Source: Platynereis dumerilii (lineage: Eukaryota > Annelida > Polychaeta > Phyllodocida > Nereididae). From it: DNA of 64,000 nt. Numbering within the stretch: position 1 is the stretch's first letter; each line of letters starts with the position of its first letter. A program made the position numbers and the translations under genes. Location: NCBI GenBank assembly GCA_026936325.1, contig JAPTHN010000019.1:10442253-10506252 (forward strand), read 5' to 3'. This document shows positions 34,866 through 45,170 of this stretch, piece after piece. Below the pieces are notes generated by a model. That model did not search any database and was not told the origin of the DNA. It worked only from the letters and a program-made list of their open reading frames with translations.

Positions 34866-35121
34866 ATACTGTATTTACCCGATTAGAAGCTCCCGCCCCA
34901 TGAATTTTGTAGAAGGGCTTCCAACAGGGCCTCTTTTTGAGTTGGGCCTCTAGTTTTTTCAGGACACAAGAAAATTAAAGTCTTAATGAGATATTACAGG
35001 TATTTACCAAGAATGGTGGGCTGGAAGGAGGCCTCTATTCGAGGGAGGCCTTTATTTATTTGGCAAGGCGCCTTCAAAGGGCCTCTATTAAGAGGGGCCA
35101 TTTATCGAGTATGTACGGTAT
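34866..35121. mobile_element. MITE with ATACNGTA ends
   Basis: Inverted ends ATACTGTATTTACCCGATTA and the reverse complement of ATACCGTACATACTCGATAA. Interior GGGCCTCTA and GGAGGCCTCTA motifs face each other. Confidence 0.75.
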
Positions 35122-37329
35122 TGAGAAATAATAGATGTAAGAAAGTATATATATATACTGTTATGTTTTTGTGTTGCCTGAGGACACTTGTAAAAATACT
35201 TGCTTTATTGATAATAAACTGACTTAAAATGCTATCATGTAAAAATTTGTGTTGCGTTTTGACTTGATAGGTATATCTTATGTAAATTTTGCATTGTCAC
35301 TTGGTTGTCTCCGGTTTGGTTTTCATTGCTGCCAGATGGTTATGGCACCTCAGAAGTGATTTTCAATGCATGTTGACTGTCAATATTTAAAATAGATTCT
35401 GGGTCATCTATCTTCAATTGTTTCCAAAAACCCGCCATGTATGTCGCAGGTTATTAGATAGGTTACCAGGTTCTGTTGACTTAAGTCTATAAGCCCATAT
35501 TAGGCCAAGGGCTCCTCACAGAGCTACCCCTTTGCTGGACCAAAGCCAACACCACGGCCACCCATTGAACCATTCTCTAACGAACTGAGCTATCCTCGCT
35601 TGTAGTCGACTTATTTTTAAACTGGTTAACTAACTGAACTTCACAGGACACACATTAAAGACTCGTGAGAAACTAGCAAAGCCAACAGTTTTATTTTAAA
35701 GATTTTATTTATGTACACACTATACACAAATTTATGTACAAAATTTACAAACTGGTTTATGAAGAAATGCCTTGAAAGTCAATTCAATATTCTGTACACT
35801 AGTTCCTTCAATTTGACACGACATATAAAATATAATTTTCATAATTTCTGGTGACATCCAGGGATGCAATAATTTAAAATAAGTCCATAAAATTTTGTTA
35901 TCAGACTTTCAATCAAAACTATGTAGTTTCAAGACTAATGGATATTGTGTAATTTCATCTAAATTATATATGGAAGACTTTTTTTAATGGAGGTGTGTAC
36001 ACATCTCCATTTATGCAGTCACAATGAGAGAAATGGAAAGTTTTGGCGGGAAATTTGAAATTTGAGCATGTTCAAAATGTCTTTAGGCCCTAACTTCGCC
36101 ATTTTGTTTGGAGATGTTTGGATTCAAAAAGGCACACTAACTTGATTATAGAGCAAGCATCTGGCATAGAAATGAATAGCCTGCATGTTGTATTTTGGAC
36201 GTGACTTCGTTTCAATCGTGCTTGGATCAACTACAGGCAGCATCGCACATTGTGTATTGGCCACTGTGCCTAAACTATTGCACTTGTATATAACTAATTT
36301 GGCACATGAATCGGTCTTATAGCATGTATGAGCCTTTTGGTGTTCATATTTAAGCAATAGCTACAGTTTTTGTAAAATATTGGAAATTGTAAAAAAAATT
36401 GTTTTTTTTCGTTTCTGGAGCATAAGTCAGAAAGGGTTGCACCCATATTATATGTTAAATACCCTCAATGCGTCTTTTGGGGGTCTAAATGCCCTTACAA
36501 AAATTAATAACAGGAAATTCAGCAAAAATATGGGGGGGGGGGGAAACAACTATTTTTGTGCTCTATGATTCCGTCAATTTTGGAGTTAGACCTCTGAAAT
36601 TTTGCATTCAGATGTCTAAATTATATTAAACTCTTTAGATGTCTAAATTATAACTCTTTGAATGACTAAACTCATTTGGAGGGCCAATCCTATGAAATTT
36701 TCATAAAAACCAAAAATCTCAAATAATTTAGGAGTTCTGATAGTTTCTTAAATAGAGTTTATTTTTAATACAAATTTTGTGTTGGGACTCAGTTTTGTCA
36801 GAGCCCATGGGATTTTGGTGGAAGTCAGTAACTGTTGTATCCAGTGTTCAATACAGAGACGAAATAACTCTATTGGTGAATAGGGTATGTCTATTAGTGA
36901 ATAGAGTATGTCTTATATTCTCAGTCTTCTCATCTGATTATCATACCAAAATGAATATGCAGCTCCTTCCACAAAAAGGAGGTTGAGCTGGCGGGCTAAT
37001 CACACATATTTCCATACATCATGTTAAAGCTCTTTCCAAGTTCTTTAGTGGAATGTATTCATTTTTCCATGTCTCATATATATACCACAAGTCTATTTTG
37101 AGGCTTGAAGTGGGTTATTTGTAAAATTCTGAAATTTAGCTCAGTCTATTGATAACTAACCACCTCCATTTTGAACCCCTGGGTTCTTGTCATGAAAAAA
37201 TATCTTACAAAAATATTGATGCATCTCCTATTTAAAAATATCTTTGTGCGGCAAATTGTGCCAAATAAATGATTCAACATGGCCCTAAAAGGCCCATTCA
37301 AATAAGTTCATAATTAATTCACAATTAGA
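35122..37329. other. Intergenic DNA, no gene seen
   Basis: Contains a possible tRNA-derived fragment on - (about 35455-35610, with GATAGCTCAGTTCGTTAGAG), a 26-bp near palindrome at 35988-36014 and a degraded SINE family 1 copy at about 36780-36990. No exon is supported. Confidence 0.5.
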
Positions 37330-37335
37330 TTTAAT
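37330..37335 (-). promoter_or_regulatory. Likely GPALPP1 poly(A) signal
   Basis: ATTAAA on the - strand, 23 bp after the stop codon. Confidence 0.5.
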
Positions 37336-37357
37336 AAACCTAAAACATCTATTCTGC

Positions 37358-40300
37358 TCACACATATTTTGTCTGCCCGTGCCCAAACCTTCCCCCCAAC
37401 CCTTGGGCCTTCTTGATGTACTGTTTTTTCATGGCGTCGTCAAATCTGTTTACTTTTAAGTCTGTCTCTCGGTCAAACGGAGTTCTCTCTGGTTTTTTCT
37501 CCTCCGTTTTCTCTTTCTGTTTCTTCTCTTTCTTCTTTTTATCTTTCTTGCTCTTTTTCTCTTTCTTGTCCTTTTCCTTCTTCTGAAATTAGAGGAAAAA
37601 TAACATAAATAAATATATTTTGGCTCAAAGCAAGGATGTCACCTATTCCATGTAGGGTAAAGATTCTTTGCCACTTTTGATTGCCAAAAATGTCAAGAAA
37701 TGTCAATATGAATAGCTCATGTAGGGCCTTTATGATCAGATTAAAAATAAGGCCAGATTAAAATAGAAATAAGTTCAGAGTAAAAATAAGGTCAGAGTAA
37801 AATAAAAAGTTCAGAGCAAAATAAAAAGTTCAGATTAAATATAAGGTCAGATTAAAAGTATCCCCATGAAGCAGGAAAAATTCCAGGAATTTTATTCTCA
37901 AATTACCAACTAGCATCGTTTCAGTTAATTTTCCACTCCGGGGAAAAGCCCAACATATTTTTTCAAAATTATTGGGTTTTGGACGTACCTTTTTCTTGGC
38001 CGGTTCTGTCATTTTCTTCTGATGTATTTCTAACAATGATTCCCCTCGTTTGGCCTTTTTCTGAAAAAAAAAAATACATTCACATACTTGACTTAGAAGC
38101 TTAATACACTGTTCCTGCTTCTTCTTTTGTTTACTTTCCTCCTTCGAGGTAGGCGAACTTCCTTTGGATGGAGTAGTAGAAAATCCAGGAATTTTGTTCT
38201 CATATTTTTCTTTGAGGAACAATCTGGTCATTTCCAACTAGTTATTTGCGCACCACTTTCAGGGAAGTACAGCACTGATAAAAAGCTACCCTAATCTCGA
38301 CTCTTCAAATCGGATATTTCAAGAGACAAGCATTTGTATAAAGTGGTCAAGCATGGATCTGGGGATTTCAAGGCTACCAAACCTAAAACGTTATACAGTT
38401 TTTCTGACAGTTTGTTAATAAGGCCACACATAATTGATCTATAGCTTCTCGGATTCCTCTCAAGGCACTTTTTCTAGGGTCGGTCGGTAGGACCAAAAAA
38501 AAATTTTTTTTTTTTTTTCTATTATTTTTTTCCATCGGCAGGAAATCTATTGTGTCGGTGGGTCCGCGAAGCTAAGAATCAATTATGTGTGGCCTAAAGA
38601 ATTCAGCACTTACATTATAAGCCTCTGCCTGTTGTTCCATCAGCTTATCTCTATGTGACGTCTGAGGAGCTTCTTGTTTCCGCTTTTTGGCTGGAACTTT
38701 TCCTTCTAAGATATCCTAAACGGAAGAAATAGAAAAACATCCATGGACTATATATATATGTAAATCAAATTAATAAAATCCTTATAAGCATTTTTTATCC
38801 AAATTTACAGACCCGGATGTATAGAAGGTATAGATCAGTGTAGATAGGTCTTGGGGTGTCCAACCCCTCATGATTAGAACTTTTAAAACTATCATCACCA
38901 TCGCAGAAAAATTCAAGATATTTAGACAGAATTAAGATAATTTTGATTAAACAAGTAAGATTACATTTTGCACAAAAAATATCAATCACTGTCCTGCACT
39001 GATGCATTTGCAGATTCCAGACAGCAAAATACTGTTTATTCTCTGTCCAGTAGAATAACAATACTTAATTTGCAAAACATTCAAGTACTTGTGCATGTTA
39101 TAATAACTGTTAGGATTTATGGCAGGCCTCCCAGCAGCCTTGACAAAAAATATAGGGATTTTACATGTTTTATAGGAAATTTTTAATGAATTTATAGGGT
39201 TTTATACGGCTTCGAGAGTCAAAATATAGGAAAAAATACAGGCTTTTCGGCTTCGAATGTAACGTAAATTAATATTAAATTCACTGGTCGCATGCTCAAT
39301 CAGCGACTCGGCATATTGAAAGAATGTACTGAATCAGACTTGACCAGTGTCGAGATAAGATACATTGCTATGTTGACCAAAGAATGACTTGAATTCTGGT
39401 ACCCCTCTGACAAACGCTATTAAAACAGTAAACACTCATTTTAATGCAACATGAAAAGATGGAAATTGATGACTTAATGCCATGAAATATAGGGATTTAT
39501 AGGGATTTTTGGCCCAAAGCTTGAAAATATAGGGACCAAAAATAATGTAGGGAAATATAGGAATTTATAGGAAATATAGGGCCGCTGGGAGCCCTGTTAC
39601 CCACCTGCTCTCTCTTTTCTCTCTCCGAGGGCGTTTCCGTCCATGACTCATCGTACCCGTCATCCCCTCGTTTGTCCGATCTGAACGTCCTCGCTTGTAG
39701 TCCAAGGCTAGCACCGAGCTTTTTGTCTGGGAGGGCTGTCATCCATTCTTCTCGCTGTTTTGGTGCTTCTTTCATCTGAAAAGTATAATATTATGTTTTA
39801 TTACGTTTCAATTTCCAGTCTAGAACTCAAGTCTTAACACTCTTATACTTGTAATCCTGTCTTTATGCTAATTTTGAGTACATGTACAACTCACACAAAA
39901 ATAAATATAGGCCTAGAACATTTTTAGGAATGAAATTGTTCATGGTTCTTTAATAGATGTGCATAATCAGACTAAAAAATTAATATGAAACTTACAAGAA
40001 AAATATTAGCCTTCATAATTAACTTTAAGGAGCAGACAAGTCGTCTTAAATAAAAAAGTCACCTTACAATAAATAGATTGTACAAAATTACCACACGGTT
40101 TGAAGGTTTCTCATTTAGGGCTATTCCATTTAAAAATCTGGAGGGGGGGGGGTGGTCGGGCTACGATTTTGACCCCCCCATGCATCTAAAACGATTTTTT
40201 TTTACCCCCCCATGCATTAACTTCGATTTTTTCACCCCCCGTACATACATCACAAAAAATTTTCGTTATTACAATGCGTAGGCCTGAATAGAACGATAGT

Positions 40301-40845
40301 CCCCCCCCCCCCATACATCTACAGCAAATTCCGCGAGTGCCCCCCTTGCATCTACAACGTATTATCGCTCACCTGTACATACATCATACGAAAAATAAAC
40401 CAGCCCGACCACCCCCCCCCCCAGATTTTTAAATGGAATAGCCCTTATAACTCACCTTGTTGAGCATTTTATTCCTCATTAACGCCGCTCTCCGTTCAAA
40501 GTCCTCAGCGGCTGTGAGTTCACCTCCAGCCTCTGACATTGAGGGACCTATCACATCGTCCTGTTCCGACTCCGAACCTGAATCGTCCGACACTTGAGGT
40601 ACAAACCCCGCTGGCATAACTGGACCTATCGCGGAACTTGAACTTGGTTTTTGTTCATCTCCAGAATCATCACTCGAATCTGAAGTTCCGGAATCTCTCA
40701 TTTGAAATCCTTGCGGCAACGAGGGTCCGTAAGTACGAGGTTTATCTGCCTGGGGTGAATGTTCGGATTTTTTTGGCGTGTCATCTGCCGACGTGCTTGC
40801 CCCACCAAAACCTGGCGGCAAAGCAGGTCCATAGGTGTCCGACAT
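37358..40845 (-). CDS. GPALPP1: GPALPP motif-containing protein 1 orthologue, five exons, complete
   Basis: Five phase-0 exons with canonical splice sites: 40845-40456, 39775-39605, 38715-38614, 38060-37989 and 37582-37358 (TGA 37360-37358), giving 319 residues against about 340 in human. Exon 1 carries the family's N-terminal repeats: YGPALPPGF (5-13), YGPSLPQGF (39-47), IGPVMPAGF (73-81) and IGPSM (99), within a Ser/Asp-rich acidic region. Exon 2 starts the DUF3752 domain with EEWMTALPDKK and WTETPSEREK; exon 3 ends EQQAEAYN; exon 4 has GESLLEIHQKKM, like human SLMDIHHKKL; exon 5 is a lysine-rich helix followed by the conserved end, ERTPFDRETDLKVNRFDDAM and GGRFGHGQ. The family is conserved and probably nuclear, with unclear function. 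Start: the ATG gives the conserved first motif. The gene is divergent to gene X. Confidence 0.95.
37736..37860. repeat. Short tandem repeat in GPALPP1 intron 4
   Basis: Irregular repeats of AGATTAAAATAAG and AGTTCAGAGTAAAATAA, unit about 16-28 bp. Confidence 0.75.
38422..38594. mobile_element. Harbinger-type MITE H2 in GPALPP1 intron 3
   Basis: GGCCACACATAATTGATC and its inverted partner lie between TAA triplets (38419-38421, 38595-38597). Read on the gene's strand, it begins at intron position +20. Confidence 0.9.
39123..39596. mobile_element. MITE in GPALPP1 intron 2
   Basis: Ends CAGGCCTCCCAGCAGCC and GGCCGCTGGGAGCCCTG are inverted. The interior is full of ATATAGGGA and TATAGGAA motifs in both orientations. 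No clear target duplication. It begins at intron position +9. Confidence 0.8.
40118..40444. mobile_element. Harbinger-type MITE H1 in GPALPP1 intron 1 (uninterrupted copy)
   Basis: GGGCTATTCCATTTAAAAA and its inverted partner lie between TTA triplets (40115-40117, 40445-40447). It begins at intron position +12. It preserves the target site of the element nested in the 23843 copy (GCGATAATACG). Confidence 0.92.
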
Positions 40846-42316
40846 TGTCAGTTATTCAAATAATTATCAAATCAGCAGTGCTCAAAAGTAAATTGAGTTC
40901 AGTATGATTTTACGGCGCTTTGACAGAGTTTTTTGTAATTCAATTGTAGTCGTAGATTCGACGTTGACTTGGCACTTGTCGAATAATTTGTGACATATCG
41001 AAAGATAGTCACCTATGGTTGGGTATGGCTGATGGTCAAGAATAAGACCCCATATTTCTGCAAATAAAGAAAATTAACAAAATACAGAGAAATTGCCATA
41101 ATTTTTACATCAAATGTGACTGGGCGATATTTAAGAAGGGCTTCCAAACTGTTACACAGCAGTCTAAAAACTTTAAAATACACTAAACAAAAAATCTACC
41201 TTTATGTAAGATAATATGCAACAGTTTATTTTCCAAGAATGCACAGGTATCTGCCAATTAAGGGCCTAAAAGTCATTAAAATCTCACGTTTACCTGTCAA
41301 CAAAATGCCAACGAAAACATGCCATGCCGGTGCTACAAAATATCCACCAGAGGGATCGACCGACAACAGCGCCACCTCTTGAGTAATAAAGCTAAAAAAG
41401 AGCAAACTCGCCCTCACTCGGATTCCCAAAGGGAATCCGTCACTCGTATATGCTGTGAATTCTGGGAAAAATCGTCATTGGCCACTAAGCGTTGCAACGG
41501 CCGCCATTAGAAAACGTTGTAAACATGCCCACCATGCTGCCGTGAAGCTGCTGCAAGCCTGTGAGTTGTCAACACATTCCTAGATTGATTATCTTCACAG
41601 TTTTGTTTGCCAAATTCGTTTTCGTAACACTGATACAATGCACATTCTTCCAAATGCAATAGTCAACCGGAGTAACAAAAGCACTTTGTGTGGATTAGTA
41701 CAATGTTTACCTGCGTGCTAAAGCAGATATCCTTGCACCCTATCAGTGTGAAGCGTCAAATGCAAGTGCCAGTTCTAACGAACTGGCTCTCCGCTAGGGC
41801 GAGTATGAAAAAAGAGAATGTGCTGCTAGTTTCAAGGGTGGACATGGAAAAAGAAGCATAGGTATCCTAACTACATAGATGTCTATGGGTGGAAGTTTCT
41901 ATTTTGGGTAGTTTTACGATTTTCCATGGGGACAACGTTGTGGGCAAGTGCACGAAGAAGAAGAGAAGAGTCTTCGACGGTCCAAGATGTGGAATTCTCT
42001 CCCTTCAGAAATTTCATTAAGAATGAACTGAGTAGGCCTAAAACATGGAAATGCAGAGATAGTCCCTGTCAACTTTGTATTGGAAGTGTATACCACTAGG
42101 TTTTACCTAATTCAGACATTACTCTGACTCCACATTGTTATAGCTTTGTTTTTGTTTTTAGATTGTTGTAGATAATATTTTAACTCGAGTACCAGCTGTT
42201 CAGCTGATGTTGTATTGTTAATTCACATTCGAGGCTAAATAAAAATTATTTATTTATTTTATTTTATTTATTTATAGAGGAATCTTCCTAAAGCCAGTAC
42301 TCTGCAGTATATCTAG
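40846..42316. promoter_or_regulatory. Interval between divergent GPALPP1 and gene X starts
   Basis: At 41470-41520 on + there is CATTGGCC (CCAAT box, inverted) and GGCCGCCATTAG (YY1-like). CCACCATGCTGCCGTGA at 41530-41546 would be a three-codon upstream frame in good context, and CCTGTGAGTTG at about 41560 could be the donor of a noncoding first exon of gene X. Promoter use is inference. Confidence 0.4.
41930..42275 (+). mobile_element. 3' end of a non-LTR retrotransposon (LINE)
   Basis: One frame reads RSKMWNSLPSEISLRMN, matching the C-terminal motif (WNSLPxEI) shared by Jockey/CR1/RTE-type reverse transcriptase proteins. An untranslated stretch and a (TTAT)n/TTTTA tail follow. It is severely 5'-truncated and lies just before the first coding exon of gene X. 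Confidence 0.7.
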
Positions 42317-42368
42317 CGTGTCCTCGAGGGTCACAGACATTTCTGTTCCAAGCCCAGCCTCCAGCGGA

Positions 42369-42841
42369 ATGAGCAACTCTCAAGACCACGCAGGAGAATG
42401 TCAAGACAGCGTCATACCGATAATCGATATAGAACACGCTCCCCACAGAGAAAGGCTCATTCAAAGGGTAAACAGCTTGTCTGATTTGATGACAACACTT
42501 GATGGTGCTGCTGCTCACAAATGGAACAGCCAGTTCAACGACCCCTCAGTCAGAAACCATTTCAAAGTTCAAAGGCGGCAAGTGTCATCAGAGGAACTTG
42601 TGAAGGATTTTTTCGTCGACGAGAAATTCCGAGAGTTCTGTGATTTACCAATCATCTCTAACCTTCGGAAAAAGTTTGCTAAAGTTTTAACTGGTATTAA
42701 TGTACCAGATCATGAATTTGCTGATACCATTCAAAATCGCAGATGGTTGTTAGACATGCTGGAATCGGCTCGTCGCAGGTGTATTAGTGGGGATAATGAG
42801 TTTCCTCCCAGACTAGCTCCATCAGACTTTAATACACATTG
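42369..42841 (+). CDS. Gene X, first coding exon (unrecognised)
   Basis: The first in-frame ATG gives 157 residues plus two bases to a GTAAGT donor. The frame is open leftward into the LINE tail, so the exon probably begins at an acceptor near 42316 (ATATCTAG). The peptide has a charged middle (VSSEELVKDFFVDEKFREFC) and a helical end, with no signal peptide or membrane segment. Exons at 56435, 56859 and 58757 follow in compatible phase (2, 2, 0) for a 442-residue partial product. I recognise no family. The 13.6-kb intron after this exon contains the retroelement at 44504-48756. The gene starts about 1.5 kb from GPALPP1 on the other strand. Confidence 0.72.
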
Positions 42842-43289
42842 GTAAGTACATTTTCATACACATTGGTTAGTACATTTTTCTCCCTAAATTTCCATTGTAC
42901 AAGCGATTAGCAGTCAAAACGCCTACAGACAAAAACTGTGATTTCAGACAATGCAAGAATGGCAATGCAAAAACGCCTACTAATAGATGTCAAAAACTAG
43001 AAATGTCATAACCGGAAACCGGTGAGTGATGCGCTGCCTGGACTGAGTCCTAAGGGTGAATCACACATGTATCCGTAGTTAGTGTATATCCCTCTGTGTA
43101 ATATTTCAGTCAAATCTTGGCTCACAGGATCACTGCTGTCTTGGCTAAATACACATTTCCTGGCCATCCCCCTGACCCAAACTATCCACCTGTCTTTGAT
43201 TTTACTCTCCTGTCTTTCTGCCCAGGAGTTATTTACCAGCTTGTTATTGCTCTCTCATTTACGATTGGCAACACTGCTATTCCTTAAAA
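42842..43289. other. Gene X intron, no feature seen
   Basis: No exon or element boundary supported. Confidence 0.5.
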
Positions 43290-43294
43290 AAAAA

Positions 43295-43321
43295 GTGCAA
43301 GCACTTTTAAGAGTTGCTTGC

Positions 43322-43372
<51 letters not shown>

Positions 43373-43552
43373 CAGTGGCGGATCCAGAGAGGGTCATCTA
43401 CGGGGGGCCCGGGCGTGTTGCGGCATTCGCGGGCCCGCATCGTGGCGTATTTTCTTCAAAATACTATTATTAATCATAGTGGTCTAGGGGGGCCCAGGCC
43501 CCCCTAGGCCCCCCCCTGTATCTGCCACTGCAGTATCTTTCTATCTATTTCG
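43295..43552 (+). repeat. Hairpin plus (TATC)n, interrupted by a MITE
   Basis: TGCAAGCACTTTTAAGAG and TTGCTTGCA form a stem, then TATC units run to 43374 and resume at 43534. The MITE at 43375-43530 lies inside the run. Confidence 0.8.
43375..43530. mobile_element. Small MITE, CAGTGGCGGATCCAG ends
   Basis: Inverted ends CAGTGGCGGATCCAG and CTGTATCTGCCACTG, G/C-rich interior. Target duplication cannot be judged in the microsatellite. The ends are close to those of the 180-bp hAT MITE at 46692. Confidence 0.8.
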
Positions 43553-43937
43553 AGGCCTTCCCTTCCTTCCCCCACTACATTCCTCCCTTCATTCCTTTGT
43601 TCATTCCTTCCTTCATTCCTTCTTTTCTTCATTCCTTCCTGCATTCTTTCTACCGAATTTGTAAACACTGGATCTAGCTGGCACTAGGATGCTTTTAGGA
43701 CAAATTTAGTATAAACGAGTTGTTGATAACAGCTAACTTTTACAGTTAACATCAAACAGGACTGCTACAAGGTGTGTCATGTTTCTCGCACATGTAACCT
43801 AGTTCCATGTGATAAATGGACATTCTTGAAGTATAAAGTATATGCTGACCTGCTTTTTCACTTCTAAGGGAATACTTGATATGTGAACAGGAATTAAGGT
43901 ATGTTTTTCTTTAGGCTTTCTTATCATTGTCAGCTAA

Positions 43938-44348
43938 GGGACCGTTCAGAATTTATGACTGGGGGGGGGTGGGAGTTTTGCCCGAGGGGGTACTAACTTT
44001 TCACACGTGTTTCAAGGGGGGGTATACATTTTTGACAACACTTCCAAGGGGGGGGTAAGAAATTTTAACAAAGACATTTTTTTATAAAACCCGCATAAAC
44101 TAACTTCATCCGCGCTTTTTTACGCGCAATAGTCCGCGAAATCGTGCTAATCTGTACACATGACCATCTATAACAGTAAATATGTGTGTATTTGTTTATA
44201 TGTCGAGGGGGGGGGTACTAAAAATATGCATTAAACTTAGGGTTGGGGTACTGAAAATCCGCATGAATCTCAAGGGGGGGTATCAATTTTTGACGGGAAG
44301 TTCTGGCAAAACTCCCACCCCCCCCAGTCATAAATTCTGAACGGTCCC
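43938..44348. mobile_element. Harbinger-type MITE, 411 bp
   Basis: GGGACCGTTCAGAATTTATG and its inverted partner, each followed by a G- or C-run, lie between TAA triplets (43935-43937, 44349-44351). GGGGGGTA motifs repeat inside. Confidence 0.9.
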
Positions 44349-44430
44349 TAATAGTAAATAACATGTCACATGAAATATTGTCCATTAGGTTTTTAATATG
44401 ATTGCACCACAGTCTGGAACCAGACTGCTT

Positions 44431-44503
44431 CTTTCCCCATCGTCTTATTTATTACCAAAGCAATTAAAATCATTTAGATAACTGAATGCTCCCTTTTATG
44501 AAA
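44431..44503 (+). repeat. Left flank of retroelement, paralogous to 48780-48850
   Basis: TTCCCCATCGTCTTATTTATT ... ATGAAA aligns, with substitutions, to 48780-48850, which continues CACAGTATGCTCCCTAGG; the right flank at 48757 also reads GTATGCTCCCTAGG. Confidence 0.75.
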
Positions 44504-44684
44504 TGTGGTGATCGTGGTATTGCTTACCTAACCACTGTGGTGAGAGGATACCAGCGGGAGCGGAGATGCGTCTCGTCGCTTCAGCTGCAGTGTATCGTCT
44601 GCCAAACCTCGCCAGATCTCGCCGCACCGCGAGAGGACCCGAGATGACGTACAGCGGCACCAAGCGGTGGTGCGGGCCACCACA
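44504..44684 (-). repeat. 3' LTR of copy 1
   Basis: 181 bp, same sequence as 48576-48756 by eye. TG...CA ends with a 7-bp inverted terminus. Confidence 0.93.
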
Positions 44685-45170
44685 CTCCTCCCCGTCATAT
44701 TTTCAGCTTCCTGAGGGGGCCCATTGAACAGCTTCTTGAGTGGGCCTATTGAAATATGCCCGCTGCAAGAGCTGAATGTGTAGCACCCCTCTCCCTCCTC
44801 AAAAAAAAATTAAAATATCCATAGGCCGATGTTTCGGAAACACTTAGGGCCTTACGGATACTGTTAAGGGGCATGCAGCTAGAGTGTGCCCCTTAACAAA
44901 AATTGGTAGCATTAAAATACTGAGGAATTCCAAAAATAATGGCGAGTCCCTCAAAAAGTTAAAAATTTAAAAACAGTGAAGGACATGCTGAGTTGCCATT
45001 GCCCTTGAGCTTCATAAAAGCCATAGCTATAATGCTGCCAAGGATTCCCTGGGGGTAGGCCTTGCCAACACATGCTAATAAAAACATTTGTTAAAAACAG
45101 TTTACAAAACAGCGGGTCTGTACGGTGCTACAAATGATACATCCGAACAGGTTGGCCCCTGATTGCCAAT

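Noticed and set aside
37989-38237. Open frame running into GPALPP1 exon 4 (starting MEMTRLFLKEKYENK)
   Set aside because: The family sequence goes directly from exon 3 (AEAYN) to exon 4 (KKAKRGESLL), as in human (SSYN-ESKRSESL), so the upstream part is intron.
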